From a virus, in IMG/VR virus record IMGVR_UViG_3300008108_000630, positions 1-39,656 of that record: a stretch of 39,656 nt of DNA. One strand, given 5' to 3'. Numbering within the stretch: position 1 is the first letter of the stretch; the number at the start of each line of letters is the position of its first letter. The notes below the pieces were generated by a model. The model saw only the letters and a program-made list of their open reading frames with translations, had not been told where the DNA came from and made no database searches. Shown in pieces: positions 12,203 to 19,700 of the stretch. Position numbers and translations under genes: made by a program.

Positions 12203-12237
12203 AAAAAAAGAAGGCCACCCCGTTTAAAAGGGTGGCC
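12203..12237 (-). terminator. Intrinsic terminator of the late operon
   Basis: On the minus strand a perfect 8 bp stem GGCCACCC/GGGTGGCC (12230-12237 with 12213-12220) with a 9 base loop is followed by TTCTTTTTTT. It lies 26 bases past the end of the last late gene at 12263 and separates the late operon from the plus-strand zinc-ribbon gene. Confidence 0.92.
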
Positions 12238-12262
12238 CTGTATAGCCTCGCAGTAAACTAGA

Positions 12263-12451
12263 TTACTCTGAGCCTCTACCAAATTCTGTAGCTGATGGAT
12301 CTAGCCACTTCAATAATGGTCCTGCTAGACCTGCTAATGCTGCTGCGCCTAATTGCTTAGGATCGGTGATTCCACTTACATACAGTGCAACTGCTGCTGC
12401 GGCTGCTGCTCGGAACCAACTTAGTGCTGCTTGCTTGAACGTTGGGTTCAT
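12263..12451 (-). CDS. Small membrane protein, holin-like, 62 aa
   Basis: Last gene of the late operon. Two hydrophobic Ala-rich stretches, FRAAAAAAVALYVSGI (about 13-28) and LGAAALAGLAGPLLKWL (about 34-50), are followed by DPSATEFGRG. The tail and layout recall r1t-type small phage holins. It follows the endolysin gene after 11 bases. A holin or accessory lysis role is likely; a second holin candidate lies at 12963-13235. Confidence 0.6.
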   Translation of the reverse strand: MNPTFKQAALSWFRAAAAAAVALYVSGITDPKQLGAAALAGLAGPLLKWLDPSATEFGRGSE

Positions 12452-12462
12452 TTTCTCTCCTT

Positions 12463-12966
12463 CTATTTTGTCTTGCTATGCACCTTGCAACAGGTACACA
12501 CTGGGACTTTATATGCTTTCTTTGCTGGTGTAGTCATAACCGAAGCAATCAAAGTATTGATCGCTTTAGGTTGATTCATCCACCAGAACCAAGGTGATGT
12601 GTCATTTGCTGACTCATCGTTTATAGAAATATGTAAATGTTTATTGTGTTGGTTACTGCCGGTATAGGTGCGGTTACCCTCTTTGGCTTTTTCTTTAGAC
12701 CAGATCTTCCCCTGAAATATCAAATACTTAACTCTTGCATCCTCTTTTAACTTCTCAAAGATTTCTATGCAATCCACACCATTCTTAGGATCGTGGGTTA
12801 GATCAACTGCTAATCCAGTATTGTGATCTGAGTTAGGGCTTTGTTTAATGTGTGCCGATGAAGGCAACAACCCGTCTGATAGCCTGTTGCGCTTCGGATA
12901 CAACGCTGTCGCTTGGCGTAGCACAGCTATTGCAGCAGGTGTTGCTCTCTTTGCAAGTAGTTTCAT
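12463..12966 (-). CDS. Endolysin, M15-type D-Ala-D-Ala/L-Ala-D-Glu peptidase, 167 aa
   Basis: A zinc peptidase of the M15/VanY class that cuts peptide stems of peptidoglycan. Zinc ligands are visible: His48 and Asp55 in SDHNTGLAVDLT and His112 in HNKHLHISI. The first part RNRLSDGLLPSSAHIKQSPN is typical of actinophage lysins. After about residue 140 comes a tail with VPVCTCCKVH, perhaps a small metal-binding or wall-binding piece. No signal peptide, so it needs a holin. ATGA overlap with the holin gene upstream. Confidence 0.85.
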   Translation of the reverse strand: MKLLAKRATPAAIAVLRQATALYPKRNRLSDGLLPSSAHIKQSPNSDHNTGLAVDLTHDPKNGVDCIEIFEKLKEDARVKYLIFQGKIWSKEKAKEGNRTYTGSNQHNKHLHISINDESANDTSPWFWWMNQPKAINTLIASVMTTPAKKAYKVPVCTCCKVHSKTK

Positions 12967-13235
12967 TTGGCATCCTCATCCTTTCTCTTACTCTTTAGTC
13001 CGTTGGCAGATACGATCCCCGCAAGGGTTCCTGTAAGGAACACACACAGGGTTGATACTAGATCAATAGCAGCTTTATCATTTGGTGCTTGTTCACCTAA
13101 AGGTTGAGTAATAAATAAGAACGCATAGAGCAAAGAGAAGACTGATCCAGCAAATACAATAGCCAGAATGATTCCAATGGCTACTATTAATCTAGCGTGT
13201 AGTTCTTCAGCGCTTAGTCGTTGACGTTTTTCCAT
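12963..13235 (-). CDS. Holin-like protein with two membrane helices, 90 aa
   Basis: Residues about 15-43 (LIVAIGIILAIVFAGSVFSL onward) and 60-80 (LVSTLCVFLTGTLAGIVSAN) are transmembrane. The N-terminus (MEKRQRLSAEELHAR) and C-terminus (LKSKRKDEDAK) are charged, as in class II holins. It lies directly upstream of the endolysin with an ATGA overlap. The best holin candidate in the window. Confidence 0.7.
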   Translation of the reverse strand: MEKRQRLSAEELHARLIVAIGIILAIVFAGSVFSLLYAFLFITQPLGEQAPNDKAAIDLVSTLCVFLTGTLAGIVSANGLKSKRKDEDAK

Positions 13236-13428
13236 CAGTATCTCCTACAGAATCTGGTATTAGGTCTTTAGTACACTGTCCTACTGCTAAACACTGAGGC
13301 GGATTACACTCAGGTTTTTCCCAATTCTCAAACTCTTGGCAGGGATAACGCATCCAGCCTTGGTAGCCACAACCAGTTAATAAGCTAAGGTTTGCTACGA
13401 TTAATAAGGATGCTATAAATTTCCTCAA
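13207..13428 (-). CDS. Small lipoprotein overlapping its neighbours, 73 aa
   Basis: Reading from TTG 13428 gives MRKFIASLLIVANLSLLTGC, a textbook lipoprotein signal peptide with lipobox LLTGC and Cys at position 20. An in-frame ATG at 13476 would add 16 residues before it. The mature part (GYQGWMRYPCQEF, then six Cys in all with PECNPPQCLAVGQC) is compact. It overlaps the membrane/coiled-coil gene at its 5' end by 44 bases and the holin at its 3' end by 29. The arrangement recalls nested Rz/Rz1 spanins, surprising for a monoderm host. Superinfection exclusion is an alternative. Confidence 0.65.
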   Translation of the reverse strand: MRKFIASLLIVANLSLLTGCGYQGWMRYPCQEFENWEKPECNPPQCLAVGQCTKDLIPDSVGDTDGKTSTTKR

Positions 13429-13588
13429 CCTGTCGTTCCAATCTATCAACGGAGTCTCGGAGGCTTGAGCCTCCATTCGGGCGAAGTTCAGATAGGTAAT
13501 ATTTAACTAGGTGTCTTACTGTCATTGCTAACGCTCCAACAAGAGTCGTTGCTGCTACTGCCAGTCCTACCCATTCATTCGGTGTCAT
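13385..13588 (-). CDS. Membrane protein with C-terminal coiled coil, 67 aa
   Basis: One N-terminal helix (GLAVAATTLVGALAMTVRHL, about 8-27) is followed by LRPNGGSSLRDSVDRLERQV, a short amphipathic coiled coil. The segment RPNGGSSLRD is frequent in actinophage proteins annotated as holin-like or minor membrane proteins. Position and shape also match an inner-membrane spanin, with the overlapping lipoprotein as its partner. Confidence 0.6.
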   Translation of the reverse strand: MTPNEWVGLAVAATTLVGALAMTVRHLVKYYLSELRPNGGSSLRDSVDRLERQVEEIYSILINRSKP

Positions 13589-13592
13589 ATTA

Positions 13593-15503
13593 TCATATCA
13601 ATCTAATAGTAGCGATTAACAATCCACCGTATCCGGAGAATCGTCTATCACTTGGGGTTCTGTTTATAAAGTCAAGCTCTTCAATTAATCCAATGTATGA
13701 CTCACCAGTTCTAAAGTCTTCTACTCTGATGGTGTCTCCTACATTCTCTATCGCTTCTAGTTGACTCAACCGATCATAGGCTGAACCTTCATAGCCCACC
13801 TCAACGCCTAAGTTATCGCTCTCGTGGTCATAGCAGAATAAAGGGTATTGGATTATTCTTTGGCGAGGTACAGCAGGTAAAGACTTTAGTTGGTATCCAG
13901 TAAATAATGGACCCTTAGTTGCATCAGTAGATGATCTAGACATAGTAAATTTAAATGCAAGATACTCTTGCGCTGAGTTAGGATAAGGTACACCTAGTTC
14001 ACTAGTTGCTGCACCTTGAGCAAAACCACCTATATTATATTCAGTATCTGCATAATCAATAGACTTAATAGTTATAGCACCATTTGTGGTATCTATTCTA
14101 GGATTAAGTAGTTTAAATAATTTATTCTCTAATGTGTTATATCGTATAAAACCTGTTTGTAAGTAACCACTTGTTACCTTATTACTTGTTGACTCAGCGT
14201 AGATAACATTGCCAGAAGTAAAGGCTGCTCTATCTGTATTACCAAAGAAGGCTACCTGATTAGATGCAGCAGCAACACCACTTGCTACTAGATCCCAAGC
14301 CCAAGGAAATACTAGGCTATTAGCTATTACAGTTGTAGATAGATCTACCTTTACTAGTCCTGCCTCACCATCAATAGTGGTTGCAATATAAGCAAAGCGA
14401 TCTCTAAATGCTATTGAGTTACAGGCAGCTTGATCAAATAATAAAGGACCATACTGGATGTTACCATTTGTATCTGATACGCCTACTCTAAATCCTTTAT
14501 TAGTTGCAAGGACTGCATAGGTACCAAGGTATACATCAAAGTCATTGATGCGCTCACCCTCTGGTAGATCAATAATAACTGTAGGTGTTTCAAGAGTTGG
14601 AAAACCTAATGAGTTAGAACTTGTTACATCTAAGACAATTTTAAAAACAGATGAGGATGTTCCATTAGGATCATATCCTGATATGTAGATAGCACCAGGT
14701 CCCTCTGATATAGAAGACCATACCCAAGATGAGTTGGGATGGGTAAAAAATGCAGTAGGTAATCCTGTAGAAGAAGTCCTTGTAGCATCTAGTTCATAGA
14801 TAGTAGGGCCGATAGCAGCGATAAGGCGCTGCTTTACATAACGGATTGTGGCACGAGTAACGGTAGCATTATAGATTTCAGTATCGGCAGGTGTAGCACC
14901 GACTGAACCTTTGTGAATGTGGGTACCATTAATAAAGTAATAACTAGAACCATTAGTAGTAAGGCTATATATAGTAGATGATGTACCAGCTTGAGAAATA
15001 GTAGTAGGTGAACCAGCAGATGATGCTTGTTTCTTTAAAGCTGTACCATCTGTAAAGAAGATACAGTCATCAGTACCATCATTAACACCTATTAGTTGAG
15101 CAGGTGCTGCGCCTGAATAAAAACTAGCAGTGCTATTTAGTAGAGTAACTTGTCCTTTAGTAAAGACATCTACACCTTTAGACTCTGTATACTGGAAACG
15201 AAGTGACTCATCCTGTGCTGGTTCAAAGTATTTAATACCTGCGCCAAGATGGAATGTTGATTGAGATCTGAACCACCAACCAGTAAGTGATTGCTCACCA
15301 GCTTCTCTGGTCTGGTCATACTGTTCTTTACGATACTTTGCAGTTACTCTACGATAAGGTGAATCATCGGATGCTGCAATAAAGAATGGTTGACCGGCAA
15401 TAGCCATATCATAATTAACACCAGTAGCTGAATAGTTTGTAGCACCAGCAGGGTTGGATAAGACATACGGGATGCCTTCGGTGATATCATCACTATAAGC
15501 CAC
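13593..15503 (-). CDS. Large beta-rich tail protein, 636 aa
   Basis: GTG start at 15503 behind GGAGG; TAGTG couples it to the HNH gene. The product has long runs of beta-strand repeats, for example DGTDDCIFFTDGTALKKQ, SSYYFINGTHIHKG and FRDRFAYIATTIDGEAGLVK, which resemble propeller blades. I recognise this family as a tail/nozzle-type structural protein in short-tailed actinophages. A tail hub or nozzle role with the 300 aa adaptor is inferred. Confidence 0.55.
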   Translation of the reverse strand: MAYSDDITEGIPYVLSNPAGATNYSATGVNYDMAIAGQPFFIAASDDSPYRRVTAKYRKEQYDQTREAGEQSLTGWWFRSQSTFHLGAGIKYFEPAQDESLRFQYTESKGVDVFTKGQVTLLNSTASFYSGAAPAQLIGVNDGTDDCIFFTDGTALKKQASSAGSPTTISQAGTSSTIYSLTTNGSSYYFINGTHIHKGSVGATPADTEIYNATVTRATIRYVKQRLIAAIGPTIYELDATRTSSTGLPTAFFTHPNSSWVWSSISEGPGAIYISGYDPNGTSSSVFKIVLDVTSSNSLGFPTLETPTVIIDLPEGERINDFDVYLGTYAVLATNKGFRVGVSDTNGNIQYGPLLFDQAACNSIAFRDRFAYIATTIDGEAGLVKVDLSTTVIANSLVFPWAWDLVASGVAAASNQVAFFGNTDRAAFTSGNVIYAESTSNKVTSGYLQTGFIRYNTLENKLFKLLNPRIDTTNGAITIKSIDYADTEYNIGGFAQGAATSELGVPYPNSAQEYLAFKFTMSRSSTDATKGPLFTGYQLKSLPAVPRQRIIQYPLFCYDHESDNLGVEVGYEGSAYDRLSQLEAIENVGDTIRVEDFRTGESYIGLIEELDFINRTPSDRRFSGYGGLLIATIRLI

Positions 15504-15949
15504 TATTCAACCTCCGAATATTTATTGAGATACTCAATTGCTTTCTGTAGCAATTCTGGATTATCTTTAAAATTACCAAGTGCTACATTGCAGTTGTGGC
15601 AAAGCACACCTCTTGGTTCATTAGTACTGTGGTTATGATCAGCGTGGAATTGTCCACGCCCACCAGGATTATCTGTGCCACATATTGCACAGACTCCGCC
15701 TTGATCGTTTAATCTTTCGTCATACAACTCTTGAGGAAAATTATATTTAGTTTTCCTTACCCAACTTCTACGAGTTTTAGTAGCTCGTACTTTATTTTCT
15801 GGTTTACTTTTATAAATTTCTCGCATAGGTTTTTCGCAATCTTTACAGGAGTATCTATAACCACGAGTAAATTTTGATTCTTTGAAGAAGTCAGACTTTG
15901 GCTTAGTTGCTTTGCATTTATTGCATTGCATATCATCGCCATACGCCAT
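15503..15949 (-). CDS. HNH endonuclease of the recombination endonuclease VII family, 148 aa
   Basis: An N-terminal zinc ribbon (CNKC, Cys9/Cys12, and CKDC, Cys35/Cys38) precedes a core YDERLNDQGGVCAICG (76-91), GQFHADHNHST and RGVLCHNCNVALGNFKDNP. The Cys pairs bind structural zinc and HADHNH is the catalytic beta-beta-alpha-metal site. Endo VII resolves branched DNA, but free-standing HNH genes in structural operons are often homing endonucleases. Its 5' end closely resembles the 5' end of the adjacent tail gene (MAYGDD versus MAYSDD), suggesting insertion there. Confidence 0.85.
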   Translation of the reverse strand: MAYGDDMQCNKCKATKPKSDFFKESKFTRGYRYSCKDCEKPMREIYKSKPENKVRATKTRRSWVRKTKYNFPQELYDERLNDQGGVCAICGTDNPGGRGQFHADHNHSTNEPRGVLCHNCNVALGNFKDNPELLQKAIEYLNKYSEVE

Positions 15950-16023
15950 TACTTAGACCTCCCATAGATGTATCCAATTATTAGACCACAAAAGAATCCT
16001 AGATAGGCTAGGAAATAAATCAT
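15949..16023 (-). CDS. Single-pass membrane mini-protein, 24 aa
   Basis: ATG 16023 behind a strong AAGGAGAAG site. The protein is one transmembrane helix (YFLAYLGFFCGLIIGYIYG) with a short basic tail GRSK. The TAA overlaps the HNH start (TAATG). Real translation is supported by the ribosome-binding site and coupling; the role is unknown. Confidence 0.5.
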   Translation of the reverse strand: MIYFLAYLGFFCGLIIGYIYGRSK

Positions 16024-16073
16024 TCTTCTCCTTGCAATAAATTACTTACTAGGCACAATTCCTCGAGATTATG

Positions 16074-16292
16074 CTAAAGACCTAGAGCCTGTAAATCCTC
16101 AACAGTTAAACCGAGTGTTGCAAGTTTTGCCTGTGCTGCAGCCTTAGCCTGAGCCTTTGCTTCGGCTTCGGTTTTGCGATTTAACTCTGCTTCCAAATCT
16201 GCTTTTCTAATTGCAAATTCAGCATCAGTCATTTCTCTTTCAATAACTTCATTTGTTTTGACATTGTGTATTGTTATCATTGGATTAGCCAT
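16074..16292 (-). CDS. Small fibre-associated protein C, 72 aa (third copy)
   Basis: Starts in TAATG at the end of the fibre gene 16292-16942. It begins MANPMITIHNVKTNEVIERE, and a long Ala/Lys/Glu coiled coil then ends at LGLTVEDLQALGL. It is clearly paralogous to the proteins at 16942-17157 and 18061-18276. The constant position behind a fibre gene suggests a fibre-assembly chaperone or a fibre-bound subunit. Confidence 0.65.
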   Translation of the reverse strand: MANPMITIHNVKTNEVIEREMTDAEFAIRKADLEAELNRKTEAEAKAQAKAAAQAKLATLGLTVEDLQALGL

Positions 16293-16942
16293 TATTTCAC
16301 CCCATATAGTTTCACTGTTCCACCATTAAAATCTCCACCATTACTGAAAATGTCAACGCTAGTTATTGCATCATCTGTTTTGATAATACCGCTTAAAAAT
16401 GCTCCTGTATACGCACTATTTGTATCAACACCACCACCAACATAAGTTATATTTTTATGTTTTCCAGTTTCAGCATAATTGTAAATAGTTATAATTGCAG
16501 CATTATCTGCATTAGTTCTTAATGTATTCCATCCAGGAGATATTGCAGTATCAGTTTGAATTGCTACTGCTGCGCTGTTGCTGTTATTTCTACCGCCATT
16601 TGCTTGAACATTATTATTACCATTAGGTTTGACAATTAAAGCACCATTGCTTGATAAGTTTGTATATTTAAAAATGTACAATTCCAAATGAGTATAAGTT
16701 TGATCTATACTAGATAAAGTGACAGTAGCACCCGATAAAGAAGTTGTTGATAATAAAGTCATTCCACCACCAGTAGCGGGAGCCGCCCATTTTAAACCTG
16801 TGGCGGTTGTGGAATCTGCTGTGAGTACTGTGTTGTTTGCACCCACCGCTAAGACTGAGGAATCATTGGTAGCGCTACCTACAACAAGGTCACCCTTTGC
16901 TGCTGCGGTTACCGCATTACCCGATGCTTTAGTTATTGGCAT
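16292..16942 (-). CDS. Tail-fibre-like protein 3, 216 aa
   Basis: N-terminal KASGNAVTAAAKGDLVVGSA leads into [20 protein letters not shown] and LKWAAP, a segment common in phage fibres. A beta-sandwich receptor-type domain follows (about 85-216), ending FNGGTVKLYGVK. It lacks the long anchoring domain of fibre 2. It shares the central segment with fibres 1 and 2, while the C-terminal domain is diverged. Starts in TAATG at the end of small protein B. Confidence 0.7.
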   Translation of the reverse strand: MPITKASGNAVTAAAKGDLVVGSATNDSSVLAVGANNTVLTADSTTATGLKWAAPATGGGMTLLSTTSLSGATVTLSSIDQTYTHLELYIFKYTNLSSNGALIVKPNGNNNVQANGGRNNSNSAAVAIQTDTAISPGWNTLRTNADNAAIITIYNYAETGKHKNITYVGGGVDTNSAYTGAFLSGIIKTDDAITSVDIFSNGGDFNGGTVKLYGVK

Positions 16943-17157
16943 TAGTTACCTCCTAGTAGGATTGTTGCTTCTTCTTCTGTTAAACCCAGACGGGTTAGTA
17001 GAGCTTGGCGTTGTGCCGCCTTTGCTTGGGCTTCGGTTTGGCGTTGCGCTTCTAATTCTTGCTCCGCCTGATATTTAGTAAATTCAGCATCGTTCATTTC
17101 TCGGTCAACGATTTCATCTGTTTCTACATTATGGATTCTTATTAAAGGTTTACTCAT
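16942..17157 (-). CDS. Small fibre-associated protein B, 71 aa (second copy)
   Basis: Begins MSKPLIRIHNVETDEIVDRE, followed by a Gln/Ala-rich coiled coil and LGLTEEEATILLGGN. Same length and layout as copy A, but many substitutions in the helix. ATG 17157 follows the fibre 2 stop by a single base. Probably co-translated with its own fibre. Confidence 0.65.
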   Translation of the reverse strand: MSKPLIRIHNVETDEIVDREMNDAEFTKYQAEQELEAQRQTEAQAKAAQRQALLTRLGLTEEEATILLGGN

Positions 17158-17158
17158 T

Positions 17159-18058
17159 TTATTTTACTCCGTAAATTAGAACTGTGCCGCTTGAAAAAGT
17201 GCCTGTATTTGGCGAAAATGTTAAACTTGAAATTGCTGCTGTATCCCAAAATGTTGCACCCGACAAATTGTTCACATAACTAGGGCTATCATAACTCACA
17301 AAACTTCCTATAAATGTTTTTTTGTAAGTAGTTGAAGCGTATTGCGTAATGTATAAACTACCCACAAAAACATCATTAGCAGCCGCTGAACCAGTTAATT
17401 TTAATTGTTCCGTTCCGCCCATATTAGTACCACCAGAACTACCTGAACTTAAAGTGCTTATTGTTCCATATATTTTATTGGTTGCAGAATTAATTTTTAC
17501 TCTAAATTCAAAACCTCCACTACATACTACATCATTTACAACTATAAACAAATCTGTATAACTTCCACTAATACTAGAAATAGTGGTGGTTGCACCCGAT
17601 AAAGTTGTAGTTGATAATAAAGTCATACCACCAGCAGCAGGGGTAGCCCACTTCAATCCAGTACTAGTGCTACTGTCAGCAGTAAGAACTGTATCGTTTG
17701 CACCAACAGCTAATACTCCTGGTGTTGATGCAGCACTTGCTGAGAGTAATGCACCCTTAGCATTGAACTGACCTTTACTGATTGCATCAGTTAGTGGTAC
17801 TAGTTCATTAGCAAATACCTCAATAATGTCTCCAGTAATAGTGGCATCTATTAAAGTAATAGTAGTTCCATTAGTTGCTGTGTAATCATTACCACGAGAT
17901 AGAAGAGTACCGTTACGGTATACCTGCTCGTACCCTACTGAATATACTAGGGATACGGAGTTGTCATCTAGCCCACTCAACGAGGTGGTACCACCTGTTG
18001 GAGCTTTAGACCAGCGAACTCCTAGGGTTGGTGTAACCCCTATTCTGCCAGTTGCCAT
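17159..18058 (-). CDS. Tail-fibre-like protein 2 with anchoring domain, 299 aa
   Basis: The longest of the three fibre paralogues. Residues about 20-90 (TTSLSGLDDNSVSLVYSVGY, QVYRNGTLLSRGNDYTATNG, TGDIIEVFA) form a known fibre N-terminal beta domain used for attachment to the virion. Then comes the shared [19 protein letters not shown] linker. Residues about 165-299 are a Ser/Thr-rich beta domain ending [11 protein letters not shown]. As the only copy with the anchoring domain it may carry the other two. Confidence 0.7.
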   Translation of the reverse strand: MATGRIGVTPTLGVRWSKAPTGGTTSLSGLDDNSVSLVYSVGYEQVYRNGTLLSRGNDYTATNGTTITLIDATITGDIIEVFANELVPLTDAISKGQFNAKGALLSASAASTPGVLAVGANDTVLTADSSTSTGLKWATPAAGGMTLLSTTTLSGATTTISSISGSYTDLFIVVNDVVCSGGFEFRVKINSATNKIYGTISTLSSGSSGGTNMGGTEQLKLTGSAAANDVFVGSLYITQYASTTYKKTFIGSFVSYDSPSYVNNLSGATFWDTAAISSLTFSPNTGTFSSGTVLIYGVK

Positions 18059-18060
18059 AT

Positions 18061-18276
18061 TTAGTTACCTTCCAGTAGTAGTTTTGCTTCGTCAGCGGTT
18101 ATGCCTAAACGCTGAAGTAATGCAGCCTTAGCCTGAGCCTTTGCTTGGGCTTCAGCTATTCGCTTTTGACTTTGTATTTGATCTAATTCAAATTGAGCAA
18201 ATTCATCATCAGTCGCTTCTCTATCAATAACTTCATTTGTTTCTGTATTGTGTATTCTGATCATTGGTTTTGTCAT
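18061..18276 (-). CDS. Small fibre-associated protein A, 71 aa (first copy)
   Basis: Begins [20 protein letters not shown] and ends LGITADEAKLLLEGN, with a central Ala/Gln/Lys coiled coil. Overlaps the fibre 1 stop as TAATG. Paralogous to copies B and C. Fibre-chaperone genes in other phages (Tfa type) have the same position, but sequence homology to them is not evident. Confidence 0.65.
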   Translation of the reverse strand: MTKPMIRIHNTETNEVIDREATDDEFAQFELDQIQSQKRIAEAQAKAQAKAALLQRLGITADEAKLLLEGN

Positions 18277-18959
18277 TATTTTACTCCGTAAATTAGAACA
18301 GTTCCACCATTAAATGAAGAACCAGAACTGCCTGAATAAACTCTAAATTCAGTTATTTGTGTGTTGCTTCTATAAGAACCAGAACTGTTTATTGATTGAA
18401 TTGCATTGGTGCTATTGACAACAAAAGCACCAGCCAAATTGAAAGGCTTGTGACTGCTTGTTGAAGCATAATTGTAGATTTCTAAAGCCCAAGCATTATT
18501 TGTATTAGAGGCAGCATATTCATCTTTATTTAATGGTATTCCAGGAAAACCGCCATCGCCTTGTGTGGAGATAGTGCCACCTGTGGCAATTTGATTTGAA
18601 TATGCAACTGCATTAGTAGTGCTGTTTGGCTCTATTCTTACATAAGCATTAGTTCCTGAACTAACATCTATGTTTTTAATTATTATAAAAAGATTGTTAT
18701 AGGTTTGATTTACCGAACTGATAAGTGTGCTTGTTCCTGATAAAGTGGTTGTTGATAACAAAGTCATACCACCACCAGCAGGTGCAGCCCACTTTAATCC
18801 TGTTGCTGTTGTTGAATCTGCTGTAAGTACTGTATCATTAGCACCTACTGCAAGTCTTGCGGGAGTATCAGCAGCAGTTGCTGTAATGATATCTCCCTTA
18901 GCATCTACAATTGTAGGTTGTATACCACCTTCTACCGAAGGTAATCTTCCTGTTGTCAT
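18276..18959 (-). CDS. Tail-fibre-like protein 1, 227 aa
   Basis: I chose ATG 18959 ([15 protein letters not shown]) over ATG 19004, because the first 15 residues of the longer form lie inside the preceding gene and the shorter start matches fibre 2 (MATGR). Shares [20 protein letters not shown] and [20 protein letters not shown] with its paralogues. The C-terminal beta domain ends [12 protein letters not shown]. Probable receptor-binding or decoration protein. Confidence 0.65.
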   Translation of the reverse strand: MTTGRLPSVEGGIQPTIVDAKGDIITATAADTPARLAVGANDTVLTADSTTATGLKWAAPAGGGMTLLSTTTLSGTSTLISSVNQTYNNLFIIIKNIDVSSGTNAYVRIEPNSTTNAVAYSNQIATGGTISTQGDGGFPGIPLNKDEYAASNTNNAWALEIYNYASTSSHKPFNLAGAFVVNSTNAIQSINSSGSYRSNTQITEFRVYSGSSGSSFNGGTVLIYGVK

Positions 18960-18960
18960 A

Positions 18961-19290
18961 TTAAGAAATCTCGCTTCCGAAAGCTGAGAAGGACATTGTG
19001 GCACTTGATGAGTAAACTGTGATTACATCTGTAGCACCTACTGTGATACCAAGTGTTAGCGTATCTGAAGCGTTAGCAGGTAGTGATACATCATATGCAA
19101 TGTACTGACTTGTTGCTAATGCTGCTCCTGCAACTCGTATCGCAATGCGATAGGTAGCAGCAGTTGCTGCTTGATTACAGACTGTAATAGTTGATACTAC
19201 AGACTGTGTAGCTGCTGGTACTGTGTATAGAGTTGTTGCTGTTGCTGCGCTTGGTATGCTCTGACCAAGCACCTTGTAGTTTGTTGCCAT
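18961..19290 (-). CDS. Small beta-rich structural protein, 109 aa
   Basis: Strong ribosome-binding site AAGGAG. The sequence [40 protein letters not shown] and [20 protein letters not shown] resembles a small beta-sandwich protein found in the fibre region of many tailed phages. Likely a virion decoration or fibre-adaptor component; function not proven. Confidence 0.55.
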   Translation of the reverse strand: MATNYKVLGQSIPSAATATTLYTVPAATQSVVSTITVCNQAATAATYRIAIRVAGAALATSQYIAYDVSLPANASDTLTLGITVGATDVITVYSSSATMSFSAFGSEIS

Positions 19291-19313
19291 TTGTTTTTCT
19301 CCTTAGTGTTTGG

Positions 19314-19691
19314 TTAGCCACCCATTAAAAGTAAGCTACTGATAGTTCCGCCGGTACTGCTTTCTACTCCTGCTTCAAATGCGTTTAGATCATCTGAAGT
19401 AAGAACGTGTTTAACGCTGGCACCAGCAGAATGAGCAATAGCACTAGAACCTGCTTGACCTCTAGTTATTACAAAGGTGCTTCCTGATGGACCTGATGTG
19501 ATAAAGACAATCTCTTCATTAATAGTATCTGGATCTATTGCTACAGTAAACTGACTATTTGCTACTAGAGTTACTCCACCAAGTAAGGAGTTTGCAGTTC
19601 CTGCTGCTACCGTCATAGATGTAACAGAGCTATTAATGCTAGATGCTAGTGTTGTCTCAACACTTATTGAGCTAAATAAACGAAGTGCCAT
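19314..19691 (-). CDS. Minor tail/fibre-type protein, 125 aa
   Basis: Recognisable phage structural motif: FTVAIDPDTINEEIVFITSG, then FVITRGQAGSSAIAHSAGAS and VKHVLTSDDL. It is seen near fibre and adaptor genes in many phages. Behind GTAAGGAAGG. Beta-rich with a short C-terminal tail. Precise place in the virion unknown. Confidence 0.55.
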   Translation of the reverse strand: MALRLFSSISVETTLASSINSSVTSMTVAAGTANSLLGGVTLVANSQFTVAIDPDTINEEIVFITSGPSGSTFVITRGQAGSSAIAHSAGASVKHVLTSDDLNAFEAGVESSTGGTISSLLLMGG

Positions 19692-19700
19692 TAACCTTCC

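Larger units (their letters stand above)
16292..18299 (-). repeat. Homologous segments shared by the fibre cassettes
   Basis: The three fibre genes share a central coding segment of about 120-130 bases (near 16731-16860, 17585-17720 and 18725-18860). Fibres 1 and 2 also share 22 identical bases at their 3' ends (17161-17182 and 18278-18299). These conserved blocks flank the diverged receptor-type domains, a layout that favours homologous exchange between cassettes. Confidence 0.65.
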
